The position numbers were made by a program, and so were the translations under genes. Shown here piece by piece: positions 1 through 7,514 of a DNA stretch of 9,756 nt. The notes under the pieces were generated by a model, which made no database searches, was not told the DNA's origin, and saw only the letters and a list, made by a program, of their open reading frames with translations. Within the stretch, counting starts at the first letter, position 1. Each line of letters begins with the position of its first letter. Origin of the DNA: CAXBNB01 sp040151475 (GTDB lineage Bacteria > Bacteroidota > Bacteroidia > Cytophagales > Cyclobacteriaceae); contig NZ_JBDKWG010000065.1 of NCBI RefSeq assembly GCF_040151475.1, positions 1 through 9,756 of the forward strand, read 5' to 3'.

Positions 1-106
1 AATGAGAAACCTGCAACCAACCTACACCGGCAGAGTGATCCTGAAACTAAACAACAACTTCGGAGGCCGCAACTACAGACAAAAAAGCGCATACAGATAC
101 AGATAA
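1..106 (+). CDS. C-terminal end of a probable outer-membrane beta-barrel (TonB-receptor-like) protein, partial
   Basis: Only the last 34 codons are visible, in the frame whose first whole codon starts at base 2, ending in TAA at 104-106. The tail reads GRVILKLNNNFGGRNYRQKS and then AYRYR. An alternating polar/hydrophobic strand followed by an FGG turn and a short basic tail is how many Bacteroidota outer-membrane beta-barrel proteins of the TonB-dependent-receptor type end, so the chain would lie in the outer membrane. The ATG at base 2 is probably an internal Met. A strong terminator follows 35 bp later, which supports a real gene end here. The identity rests on a short C-terminal pattern only. 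Another envelope protein is possible, and nothing can be said about substrate. Confidence 0.5.
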   Translation, partial: MRNLQPTYTGRVILKLNNNFGGRNYRQKSAYRYR

Positions 107-141
107 TTGGTAGTCATTTTGAAACATTACAACCAGCTTGG

Positions 142-179
142 GCATGGGCGGCTATTAAATAGTCGTCCATGCTTTTTTT
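142..179 (+). terminator. Rho-independent terminator of the left-edge gene
   Basis: A 13-bp stem (142-154 with 160-172) contains two G-T wobbles, has a 5-nt loop TTAAA, and is followed directly by seven T (173-179). It lies 35 bp after the stop codon at 106 and is oriented to end rightward transcription. This is one of the clearest terminators in the window. Confidence 0.9.
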
Positions 180-310
180 ATAGGGCTTTTTAGTACTTAC
201 AGTAAAAAAACTGGCGAATGTGTATCGCTTGTGCCTTTTTCTTCATTTCGAATTGTGATCAGAAAGTAGCTTTTACACTTTAGGTTAAAATGAAGTCCTA
301 ACTATAATGT

Positions 311-341
311 GCTTTGAGAAGCCTTTCAGGATTCTTAAAGC
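311..341. repeat. Imperfect 14-bp hairpin in the intergenic region
   Basis: Arms 311-324 and 328-341 pair over 14 positions with one G-T wobble and one G-A mismatch, leaving a 3-nt loop (TTC). No T-run follows on either strand, so it is not a standard intrinsic terminator. It could be part of a small structured RNA, a transcript-end stabiliser, or a relic of a repeat. Confidence 0.45.
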
Positions 342-355
342 TTAGTGTTTTAACA

Positions 356-385
356 GCTTACCAATCTTTAAAAGCTTAGTAAAGC
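356..385. repeat. Palindromic repeat, copy 1 (related to 9299-9331)
   Basis: This hairpin has one bulge and two mismatches, and its arms begin GCTTACC and end AGTAAAGC. Over 28 positions it matches the cleaner palindrome at 9302-9330 at 25 bases, so the two appear to be copies of one dispersed element. It has no coding potential. Confidence 0.5.
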
Positions 386-470
386 AACACATCGTAATGA
401 GATTTCTACCTACGCAGAAACGAAGGGTCAGAAGTTATGGTAGTCATCAATGGCAGCTTATTTCATAATA

Positions 471-512
471 AAAAGAATTAATCCTGCAAGGTTTTATAAA
501 CCTTACAGGATT
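471..512 (-). terminator. Probable terminator of the tetR-fabF operon
   Basis: The arms 480-494 and 498-512 pair over 15 positions with one C-A mismatch and a 3-nt loop (TAT). On the minus strand the hairpin is followed, after a few bases, by CTTTTTATT. It lies 8 bp beyond the fabF stop codon. The stem is strong, but the T-tract starts late, so efficiency is uncertain. Confidence 0.65.
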
Positions 513-519
513 CTCTTCG

Positions 520-1770
520 CTATACCATCTTTTTGAACAAAACGATGGCATTGTGCCCACCAAAGCCGAAAGTATTGCTCAACGCAACTTTCACGTCAGT
601 TTCAAGGGCGGCATTGGCAACAATATTCAGTTTTTCAGGAATCATAGGATCAATAGTTGAAATATTTATCGTAGGTGGAATTATTCCCTCCTGTATTGAT
701 TTGATAGACAATATACCTTCTATTGCGCCAGCAGCTCCCAATAGATGACCTGTCATAGATTTTGTGGCACTTATTTTCAGGTTATCGGGTTTGTCACCAA
801 ATACCTTCATAATGGCATTGATTTCACTCACATCTCCCACGGGTGTTGAAGTGGCATGTGCATTGAGATAGTCCACATCTTCAGGGTTCAGTTTTGCCTC
901 ATGCAAAGCAAATTCCATGGCTTTTGCTGCACCTAACCCTTCGGGGTGAGTAGCTGAAATGTGGTATGCATCAGCCGTCATTGATGCTCCAGCTATTTCT
1001 GCATAGATCTTAGCACCTCTTTTCTTGGCATGGTTATATTCCTCCAGTATCAGTGCTCCAGCTCCTTCTCCCATCACAAATCCATCTCGATCCACATCAA
1101 AAGGTTTGGATGCTTCCACAGGATCATCGTTTCTGGTGGACATGGCTCTCATGGCATTAAAACCACCAATCGATGCTTCACTGATCGGGGATTCCGACCC
1201 TCCGGTTACAAAAACTTTTGCCTTACCCAACCTGATATAGTTGTAGGCATCCATTATCGCCGAGTTGGATGTGGCACAGGCAGATACAGTAGTATAGTTG
1301 ATCCCCATCAAACCAAACTTTATGGAAATCATTCCTGAAGCCATATTGGAAATCAACTTAGGTATGAAGAAAGGACTGAAATGTGGTTTGAAGTCATTTG
1401 CAGCATAGTTCTTAACCTCCTTTTCAAAAGTATCCATTCCCCCTTGTCCCGATCCCCAGATGACTCCAATGTCAAAAGGAGAAATAGAATCCAAATTCAG
1501 TCCACTATCCGTCAGTGCCTCAGTCGCTGCATAAAGTCCGTATTGAGTAAACAGATCACTTCTCTTAATCTCACTCCTGTCAAGGTATTTTTCCGGGAAA
1601 AAATTCTTGAGTTCACAAGCAAATTTTGTCTTAAAATGAGTTGTATCAAATTTGGTGATAGCAGCAGCACCACTCTTTCCATTGATGGCATTACTCCAAA
1701 ATTCATCTACAGTATTTCCTATGGGAGTTAACGCTCCCAACCCTGTAACAACTACTCTAATATCACTCAT
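520..1770 (-). CDS. fabF: Beta-ketoacyl-ACP synthase II (KAS II)
   Basis: This condensing enzyme of type II fatty acid synthesis elongates acyl-ACP with malonyl-ACP in the cytosol. Its 416 aa match the usual KAS II length. The thiolase-fold signature is complete: active-site Cys165 in TVSACATSN, first His305 in NAHATSTP, Lys337 and second His342 in ATKSMTGHLLGAAG, and the C-terminal gate loop NTFGFGGHN (about 399-407). The start is ATG with no Shine-Dalgarno, usual in this phylum. It lies 49 bp downstream of a TetR regulator on the same strand, with an operator-like sequence between them, so it is probably in one operon under that regulator. No acpP or rnc is adjacent, unlike the housekeeping fabF locus usual in Bacteroidota, so this may be a second, dedicated paralogue. 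KAS I versus KAS II specificity cannot be settled from motifs alone. Confidence 0.93.
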   Translation of the reverse strand: MSDIRVVVTGLGALTPIGNTVDEFWSNAINGKSGAAAITKFDTTHFKTKFACELKNFFPEKYLDRSEIKRSDLFTQYGLYAATEALTDSGLNLDSISPFDIGVIWGSGQGGMDTFEKEVKNYAANDFKPHFSPFFIPKLISNMASGMISIKFGLMGINYTTVSACATSNSAIMDAYNYIRLGKAKVFVTGGSESPISEASIGGFNAMRAMSTRNDDPVEASKPFDVDRDGFVMGEGAGALILEEYNHAKKRGAKIYAEIAGASMTADAYHISATHPEGLGAAKAMEFALHEAKLNPEDVDYLNAHATSTPVGDVSEINAIMKVFGDKPDNLKISATKSMTGHLLGAAGAIEGILSIKSIQEGIIPPTINISTIDPMIPEKLNIVANAALETDVKVALSNTFGFGGHNAIVLFKKMV

Positions 1771-1785
1771 ATCTATTCAAATTAT

Positions 1786-1803
1786 ACCTATCAATAAGTA
1801 AGT
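1786..1803. promoter_or_regulatory. Second operator-like site, between tetR and fabF
   Basis: Over 18 positions this site matches the core of the perfect palindrome at 2378-2399 at 14 bases, and the right half AGTAAGT is identical. It lies 16 bp before the fabF ATG. It touches a TATAATTTG stretch (minus strand, 1778-1786) that resembles a Bacteroidota -7 box with an extra base. This suggests that the TetR protein also acts directly on fabF. The left half is degraded, so binding would be weaker. Confidence 0.4.
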
Positions 1804-1819
1804 TTATGTTTCAAATTTT

Positions 1820-2368
1820 TTAAATCGTATTATTTATCACATTACGCACATTAGCCAAAATATCCTGTCCTGTAACCTTACCCAAAATAAGAGAGGCCAA
1901 CAGTGCGGATATAATAGAATCAGCTTTGCATTCAATATTTTCCGTGAATGCAAATACATTTTCTTCCAATCCTTTTGTCAGCAACTGTTTAAGCCATAGC
2001 CTGATCTCTGCACCTGCGATGGTCAGAGCACCTTGCAATTCTGAAGGCAGACTATCATAAGAAGAACCAAAAGCACCCATAAAACACACCATCTTTGCAG
2101 CACGGCTGTCTTCGTATATTTTCATAAATCTGGACAATTGTACGTCCGGAGATTCTTTGCTCCATTTCCTGGTTTCTATCTCAAAAGCATTTCTGTTTCT
2201 GTTTACCACAGCCAGTCCCAAATCACATTTAGTAGGAAAATAGTAATGCACCGCCGCATTCTTAATATTGAGAGGAGCTGAAATGTCTTTATAGCTAAAT
2301 CCATTGTAACCTCTGGTTCGGATAAGCTTCTCAGCCAGGTTCACAATATCAGTTCTGGTATCTTTCAC
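1820..2368 (-). CDS. TetR-family transcriptional regulator, probable repressor of the tetR-fabF operon
   Basis: The 182-aa protein has a typical TetR N-terminal DNA-binding domain (about residues 1-50). The helix-turn-helix runs from FSYKDISAPLNIKNAAVHYY into FPTKCDL at residues 24-50. The remaining all-helical part is the ligand-binding and dimerisation domain and has diverged, so the ligand cannot be read from it. The start codon is GTG, because an in-frame TAA sits three codons upstream and no ATG alternative keeps the domain. A perfect 22-bp palindrome lies 10 bp before the start, which is the normal place for a self-repressing operator. fabF follows on the same strand. From this context I infer control of fatty acid elongation in response to an acyl-type signal, analogous to but not demonstrably homologous with FabR or DesT. 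Confidence 0.88.
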   Translation of the reverse strand: MKDTRTDIVNLAEKLIRTRGYNGFSYKDISAPLNIKNAAVHYYFPTKCDLGLAVVNRNRNAFEIETRKWSKESPDVQLSRFMKIYEDSRAAKMVCFMGAFGSSYDSLPSELQGALTIAGAEIRLWLKQLLTKGLEENVFAFTENIECKADSIISALLASLILGKVTGQDILANVRNVINNTI

Positions 2369-2377
2369 AAGGCAATT

Positions 2378-2399
2378 TTACTTACTAATTAGTAAGTAA
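2378..2399. promoter_or_regulatory. Perfect 22-bp palindrome, probable TetR operator
   Basis: The half-site TTACTTACTAA is followed at once by its exact reverse complement. The centre is 20 bp before the tetR GTG. A stretch reading TATCATTTG on the minus strand (2401-2409) directly upstream resembles a Bacteroidota -7 box with one extra base, and on that reading the palindrome would cover the transcription start. Size, symmetry and position fit a dimer-binding TetR-family operator. The promoter assignment is weak because no -33 TTG is seen at the right distance. Confidence 0.75.
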
Positions 2400-2553
2400 G
2401 CAAATGATAAACGAGTTAAATACTGCACTTTGAACTTTTAGCTTTAACAATAATTTGTTACTCCTCCTTGATATTGGCTTACAGTGTACTGGTTGCTATC
2501 ATCAAAACGAGAAACTGCTCGACAAGGGCTTCTCCAATAAATCCATCATAGAT

Positions 2554-4479
2554 TTATACTTCTCCATCCTTTTTCATTTGCACATTAAAAGACGGGACTT
2601 TGTAGTCTGAAGGCAGATAGTCAGGTGGTACAGCCATAGTATTGCCATCTCTGGCGGCACGATAGTGCGGAGAAAGAATTTCCACTCCTGCCTCATTGAA
2701 GAAATCCTGAATATTGCAGTACAATTGTGAATAAATTTTAGCTCCTATACCGGGATTTTCAGTATAAAGGTTGATTTGATAGCTGACGTAAAAATCATCC
2801 AAACTTGTTTGCAACACAAATGGTTTGGGTTCATGTTTGACAAATTCAGTTTGTAATGCTGCATTGATCAACAATTCGTGCACTTGTCGCCACGGAACAT
2901 CATAGCCTATAGTGACACTGGCATGCAAAATCAATCCCAGTTCTTTTGCACTCGAACTATAGTTGATAGTACTCCCGTTGAGGATGGCCGAATTTGGAAT
3001 CGTTATGTCTTCATTTTTTATGGTACGCACTCTGGTCACAAGCATGGATTTTTCCAGCACATCTCCAACAGTGTCACCTATTTTCACCCGATCGCCAATT
3101 TTAAAAGGCCTCATATAAGTAATTACCAAACCTGCTATCACATTGCTTATGGCAGAAGAAGAGCCTAATGAAAATAGGACACCAAGAAATACACTTACAC
3201 CTTTAAAAATTTCAGAGTCGCTATTTGGTAAGAATGGAAAAATTAGAACAAAAGCAAAAGCATATACCATGACTTTTACAATATTGAAGGTCGGTGCTGC
3301 CCAATCAGGATAAAAACCAGGTACTTGTAATTTCCCTGTTTCTATTTCAGATGAAATAAATTTCAAAAACTTCACAAAGTAACTCGTAATCAACAAAATC
3401 ACGAAAATGGTGATCAGCTCCGGAATGTACCCAATTATGGCCATACCAAATGTCGTGAGCGGATTTAGCACGTATCCAATAAGGGTGCTGGCAATCCCTT
3501 TTGTAGTAGGAAAAATACTAAACACAACTGGCAACATTAAGTAGAGTACTATAATTATGGTAAACCATTTTCCAGTATTCATCAACCAACGGATAAGTTG
3601 CTCTTCTCTCTCTATGGATAGAAATTCATAGCTCTTAAATTTTACGCCAGTGATGTATCTTTTACCTCTTCTTAAAATTAATATATTCAACAGGGTAAAC
3701 CCCTTGTTCATGTACTTTATGCATATAAAGAATATCAGAAGTACCAGTACCAGATAACCTATCCGCTTTAGCGTCTGCACTAATCCCGTCCGGTTTTTAT
3801 AGTCCGCAACACATACCAAAATTGACTGTCGGTACTCTTCTGCCACTTCTTTACGACTTTTATCAAGCCAGAACGCATCACGGTCAATTATGCTGAGAAT
3901 GATCAGGTCTTCATGCATGATATCATGACTTTCTGTACCTTCAAATACTATCAGCTTTTCAGGATCATACAAGCTTTCGCCAACAAGAATTTCCAGTTTT
4001 TGAACAATGCTTGCTGCTCTTTCACTAGGGCTAAAAGGCCCTATTTTAGAATAAATATAAAAGATAGTATCCCCATAAAATACTACAGGTACGCCTACAG
4101 TACTTGCTCTCAATGAATCTACTTGCCGCTTTACAAGTAAATCACGTTGCTCCTGATTTTTCTTTAGTGAATCCAGACGTGCCTCCAGTTGTGCCCGTTT
4201 TCTTTTATCATTTGCCCGAAGATCTGAAATTTGTTTTAATAGCTGCACTTGCTGCAGACTATCAGCATGTCGAATCGAATCTGCCACCTGTTGCAGCAGT
4301 TTAGACTGCTGCTGTTGCAAATCCAGCAGGCTATCCTGCTGCATACTGGCAAGACTATCTACTGATTCCCGATTCTGGATATCTTCTTTTTGAGCCTGGC
4401 TGCTATAGCTTATTAGGGTTAGTATCATGAAAATGATACTGAATGAAATTGATTTCAGGCCTTTTTGAGGGAATATCAT
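2554..4479 (-). CDS. MscS-family mechanosensitive ion channel with long periplasmic N-terminal region
   Basis: The product is an inner-membrane channel that opens under membrane tension and protects against osmotic downshock. Starting from the ATG at 4479 it has 641 aa. A TTG three codons upstream would add MPY but is less likely. In order there is a signal peptide (about 1-29, ending YSSQAQ), a Gln/Leu/Ser-rich coiled coil (about 35-125), a further periplasmic segment to about 235, a first TM at about 239-256, then TMs near 305-322, 335-352, 355-372 and 400-417. The pore helix is at about 428-453. The MscS core is clear: LGSSSAISNVIAGLVI followed by RPFKIGDRVKIGD, then the beta domain and the alpha/beta C-terminal vestibule. 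Extra TMs and a periplasmic domain resemble the larger MscK/MscM-type relatives. The gaps of over 180 bp on both sides suggest a single-gene transcript. Confidence 0.9.
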   Translation of the reverse strand: MIFPQKGLKSISFSIIFMILTLISYSSQAQKEDIQNRESVDSLASMQQDSLLDLQQQQSKLLQQVADSIRHADSLQQVQLLKQISDLRANDKRKRAQLEARLDSLKKNQEQRDLLVKRQVDSLRASTVGVPVVFYGDTIFYIYSKIGPFSPSERAASIVQKLEILVGESLYDPEKLIVFEGTESHDIMHEDLIILSIIDRDAFWLDKSRKEVAEEYRQSILVCVADYKNRTGLVQTLKRIGYLVLVLLIFFICIKYMNKGFTLLNILILRRGKRYITGVKFKSYEFLSIEREEQLIRWLMNTGKWFTIIIVLYLMLPVVFSIFPTTKGIASTLIGYVLNPLTTFGMAIIGYIPELITIFVILLITSYFVKFLKFISSEIETGKLQVPGFYPDWAAPTFNIVKVMVYAFAFVLIFPFLPNSDSEIFKGVSVFLGVLFSLGSSSAISNVIAGLVITYMRPFKIGDRVKIGDTVGDVLEKSMLVTRVRTIKNEDITIPNSAILNGSTINYSSSAKELGLILHASVTIGYDVPWRQVHELLINAALQTEFVKHEPKPFVLQTSLDDFYVSYQINLYTENPGIGAKIYSQLYCNIQDFFNEAGVEILSPHYRAARDGNTMAVPPDYLPSDYKVPSFNVQMKKDGEV

Positions 4480-4733
4480 ATAGGGCAATATTTATTTAAC
4501 AAAACAAAAAAATGGGATTTAATCCTATAAGGCATCATTTATTACAGGCAAGCCTCTGTAGTTGAGACGCAAAAAAATGCAAATGTCACACGAGTTTACG
4601 CTCGTATAAATCACAATGATACATACAACCATTTTTTTAAGAAAAAAATTCTTATCTGGGACAGATTGTAGAAAATGACAAGGCTTACGTAGTTTCTGTA
4701 ATGAAGAAATGAAGCTCTGTAATTCTAAAGCAA

Positions 4734-5015
4734 TCAGGCATACTTGCACAAATACGATGATTGCCCTTCGGTTTTTACCTGAAAAGAAGAATTGGCTTTC
4801 ACTTCAAATGACTGCCCGGCTCCATAAGATATCCAGCTGTCTTCACCAACATACTTAACTTCCAAAATACCTTCAATCACTGTCATTGTTTCATGAGAAG
4901 AAGTACCAAATTCATAGCTTCCTTTTTCCATTACCCCAATGGTAGATTTACCATCTGCTGAAGTATATCCTAAAGATTTTACATTCCCGTCAAAGTATTC
5001 GTTGGTACTTATCAT
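4734..5015 (-). CDS. ppnP: Pyrimidine/purine nucleoside phosphorylase, PpnP family (YaiE/DUF1255)
   Basis: The product is a small cupin-fold enzyme of nucleotide salvage that splits nucleosides with phosphate into free base and ribose-1-phosphate. From the ATG at 5015 it has 93 aa, matching the 94-aa E. coli protein. Family landmarks are NEYFDGNVKSLG at the N-terminus, IGVMEKGSYEFGTSSHETMT with the VIEGILEVKY strand in the middle, and SSYLCKYA at the very C-terminus. An upstream in-frame ATG at 5063 would add 16 residues including LKKKQQ encoded by a homopolymer A run. The family does not carry such an extension, so I use the inner start. The gene stands alone, with gaps of over 250 bp on each side. 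Confidence 0.9.
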   Translation of the reverse strand: MISTNEYFDGNVKSLGYTSADGKSTIGVMEKGSYEFGTSSHETMTVIEGILEVKYVGEDSWISYGAGQSFEVKANSSFQVKTEGQSSYLCKYA

Positions 5016-5135
5016 TTGCTGTTTTTTTTTTAGCGAATATAAATAAATACTTGAATTCAGCATCTATTCATAACTTTTTTGAAAGAAAATTCTGTTGTAT
5101 TTTTTTAAAGAGGCTGGTTCACAAAGATTCAACAG

Positions 5136-5261
5136 TTACCGGACTCTTGACTGCCCAGACAAGCTGTTCCGGTACCCCTTGAAAACGCATCATAGATATT
5201 TCTCGAACAGATCCCAGAATACCTGCCTGACGATCTGGGAATTATCTGTCCTTTAAGACAA
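5136..5261. repeat. Structured intergenic repeat, copy A (diverged)
   Basis: This element starts 15 bp beyond the stop codon of the M3 peptidase gene. Two blocks match copy B at 7515-7619: 5136-5155 (18 of 20 bases) and 5206-5219 (13 of 14 bases), at nearly equal internal spacing (70 versus 68 bp). Weaker similarity continues through TACCTGCCTGAC and TCTGGGA. Its own folds include a perfect 7-bp pair 5137-5143/5168-5174 and another 7-bp pair 5212-5218/5234-5240, the latter extended by ACAGA/TCTGT at 5207-5211/5245-5249. No reading frame is present. Downstream of the stop codon it could act in 3'-end formation or RNA stability. Confidence 0.55.
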
Positions 5262-5276
5262 CCACCTAATTTTCAT

Positions 5277-7340
5277 TTACAAACCTAGCTCTCGAAGGAA
5301 AGCGTCATTATTCGGTTCCCGGCCGAGAAACTCCTTTACCAATTCAATCTCCTCTTTTGAACTGCCACTGGCCAAAATAATGTCTCTGTAGCGTTTGCCT
5401 GTTTTTTTATCTAAAACACCATTCTGCTCAAAAACAGAGAACATATCCTGAGCATAAACTTTTGACCATAGATAACCATAATAGCTTGCTCCATAACCAT
5501 TAAGATGTCCGAATGATGTTTGAAAATGCGTGCCTTCCACGTAAGGAGATATCGTGGTTTCTTCCTGTACTCTTTTCAGAACATCAGTGGTTGATTCTTC
5601 TCCGTTTGGATCATATTTATCATGCAAAGTCATATCGTAGGTGCCAAAAAACACTTGGTGGGAAGCCGCTATGGCTGATCCTACATTTTTTGCGGCCAGC
5701 ATTTTGTTGAACAAAGCTTCCGGAATCACTTCACGGGTTTCGTAGTGTTTGGCAAAAAGTTTTAGTGCTTCATAATTCCACGCCCAGTTTTCAAATATTT
5801 GAGAAGGAGCCTCAACAAAGTCTCGTGAAACACTGGTCCCCGACTGGGAATACAAGTCGGCAGTAGTAACCATCTGATGAAGTACATGACCAAATTCGTG
5901 AAAAAATGTTTCTACCTGACTATGCGGCATTAACGAAGGCTTGTCTGCCGTAGGTTCAGGAAAATTACAAACCAGGCTCGCTGTAGGGATCTGATAACCT
6001 CTGGTGGTCATTTTCCCACTTTTAATACCAAAACAGGCAGCATGATTGTATTTGTTTTCTCTGGGAAATAAATCAAGATAAAACCTGCCTTTCAATTTAC
6101 CGTCTTTGATCACCTCAAACATCCTGACATCCTTCTGCCAAACGGATGGACTTTCTACTTCCCGATACTCAAGATCAAATATGGTTTGTGTAATGGTAAA
6201 AAGTCCGTTGATCACATCATCCAGTGAAAAATATTGTTTCACTTCTTCTCCATCCAACTGATATTTTTCCTTCAGTAGCTTGTCAAAATAAAAGCTACTC
6301 TCCCAACTGTTGATTACATCAGACTTTCCTGTTTTGCTTTTTTTAATATCCAACAACTCCTGATAATCGGATATTTCTTTTGACTTGAGGTCTTCCATCA
6401 ACTTGCCCTCAAATGCCCAGACAGATTCCGGATTTTTCGCCATTCTATCTTCCAGCACATAGGATGCGTAAGAGTTGTAACCTAACAATTCAGCCATTTC
6501 TTTTCTTTTTTGAAGCAGTTGCTGAAGTACCTCAATATTATCAGGGTAGGCTCTGTTCATGTATTTCAAATACAATTCTTTTCTGGCCTTTTCAGATTTG
6601 CAATACTTCATAAATGGCCTGTACGAAGGATAACTGAGATCAACTTTATAGGTACCGTCTTTCTGCTTCCTGGATTCTTTATAATCTTCAGGTAATCCTT
6701 CAATATCCGATTCACTCACAATAAGAAAATCTTTATAAGAAGCAATATTTTGAGAAAACTTATCTCCAATTTCAGATATCTGGTCGTTAATGCCTTTCAA
6801 TACCTCTCTATCTTCCTTGGACAAGCCGAAACCACTCCTTTCAAATTCTTCCACTGTTTCTTTCAGGTATTTAGCCTTATACCCTGTAAGCTTTTCTGCT
6901 TTTTTACTCTTTGAGAAACTTTTCACTGCTTTGTACAGGTCTTCATTCAGCTCTACTTTGTTTGTATATTGGCTCAAAATGGTATTCGATTTCAATGCAT
7001 TACTGCGAATTACAGAGTCAGGATGTGTGTATGACATCAAATAAATAGCCGATGCTATGCCATCCAAATTAGCATGTAAATCATCTAAAGCCAACATAGT
7101 ATTGTCAAAAGTCCGGTCTTCTTCTTCGATATCAATAACTTTTGCGATCGCAGCATCTGTTTGCTCTTGTATATAAGTTGTGGCTTCTGTTACATGATTT
7201 GCCTCAATGGAACCAAAGTCTATCTCCTCATTAAAAGTATTGAAAAATGGATTGTCGGGAACAGTGACTACTTCCTTTTGTTGTTGTGGTTGGCATGCCA
7301 ATATCAGACTGCAAACCATTAAAGTGATTAATTGTTTCAT
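5277..7340 (-). CDS. M3-family zinc oligopeptidase lipoprotein (thimet oligopeptidase-like)
   Basis: The product is a zinc metallopeptidase that cuts short peptides inside a deep channel. The 687 aa begin with a lipoprotein signal (MKQLITLMVCSLILAC, lipidated Cys16), so it should be membrane-anchored outside the cytoplasm. The zinc site HEFGH is at 481-485 (catalytic Glu482, ligands His481 and His485). The third ligand Glu510 in RDFVEAPSQIFENW lies 29 residues after the first His, as in the family. The substrate-binding segment GHLNGYGASYYGYLW is at 611-625 (His612, Tyr616, Tyr620, Tyr623). The motifs resemble thimet oligopeptidase/neurolysin (EAPSQ..ENW) more than E. coli Dcp (EFPSQ..EHW), so I give no symbol. 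The length is normal and no frameshift is seen. An exact TACCTTTG box lies 76 bp upstream. A likely role is digestion of peptides for nutrition or turnover. Confidence 0.93.
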   Translation of the reverse strand: MKQLITLMVCSLILACQPQQQKEVVTVPDNPFFNTFNEEIDFGSIEANHVTEATTYIQEQTDAAIAKVIDIEEEDRTFDNTMLALDDLHANLDGIASAIYLMSYTHPDSVIRSNALKSNTILSQYTNKVELNEDLYKAVKSFSKSKKAEKLTGYKAKYLKETVEEFERSGFGLSKEDREVLKGINDQISEIGDKFSQNIASYKDFLIVSESDIEGLPEDYKESRKQKDGTYKVDLSYPSYRPFMKYCKSEKARKELYLKYMNRAYPDNIEVLQQLLQKRKEMAELLGYNSYASYVLEDRMAKNPESVWAFEGKLMEDLKSKEISDYQELLDIKKSKTGKSDVINSWESSFYFDKLLKEKYQLDGEEVKQYFSLDDVINGLFTITQTIFDLEYREVESPSVWQKDVRMFEVIKDGKLKGRFYLDLFPRENKYNHAACFGIKSGKMTTRGYQIPTASLVCNFPEPTADKPSLMPHSQVETFFHEFGHVLHQMVTTADLYSQSGTSVSRDFVEAPSQIFENWAWNYEALKLFAKHYETREVIPEALFNKMLAAKNVGSAIAASHQVFFGTYDMTLHDKYDPNGEESTTDVLKRVQEETTISPYVEGTHFQTSFGHLNGYGASYYGYLWSKVYAQDMFSVFEQNGVLDKKTGKRYRDIILASGSSKEEIELVKEFLGREPNNDAFLRELGL

Positions 7341-7415
7341 AAAATAGTTTTTGAGGCAGTACAGTTACCTTTCAATCAAGTATTACCGGATATAGTTTAT
7401 CATAGTTTGAAAATC

Positions 7416-7423
7416 CAAAGGTA
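7416..7423 (-). promoter_or_regulatory. Candidate -7 promoter box for the M3 peptidase gene
   Basis: TACCTTTG on the minus strand is an exact match to the Bacteroidota -7 consensus TAnnTTTG. It would give a 5' leader of about 65-70 nt before the ATG at 7340. No clear TTG is found 19-21 bp further upstream, so the call rests on one element. Confidence 0.4.
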
Positions 7424-7514
7424 GCAATTGGAATAAATATTGGATAAGAAATGTTTTGAACGGTAAAAATGTGATTTCACTTCAAGGCATACGCAATTTA
7501 AAAACAAAACCTCC

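Larger units (their letters stand above)
180..479. other. Non-coding gap containing two tandem hairpins
   Basis: This is the stretch between the left-edge gene's terminator and the fabF operon's end. I find no reading frame with protein-like composition and no tRNA-like fold. It is AT-rich and holds two neighbouring hairpins (311-341 and 356-385, listed separately). A short palindrome-like stretch at about 190-202 contains ACTTAC, but it is too weak to call. Confidence 0.6.

Noticed and set aside
4480..4488. TTG start three codons before the MscS ATG
   Set aside because: An ATG follows immediately and gives an equally good signal peptide. TTG is the weaker choice.
4590..4605. Small hairpin ACGAG...CTCGT upstream of mscS
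   Set aside because: The stem is only 5 bp and no T-run follows. It is too weak to call a terminator or regulatory element.
4525..4749. 74-codon minus-strand frame between ppnP and mscS
   Set aside because: It overlaps the end of ppnP, has Cys/Phe-rich non-protein-like composition and no recognisable motif. It is most likely chance.
5016..5063. Upstream ATG that would lengthen PpnP by 16 residues
   Set aside because: The added residues include LKKKQQ encoded by a homopolymer A run and are absent from the family. The inner ATG gives the normal length.
7341..7514. Possible small gene upstream of the M3 peptidase
   Set aside because: No frame of reasonable length or composition is present. 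The stretch is AT-rich leader with one candidate -7 box.
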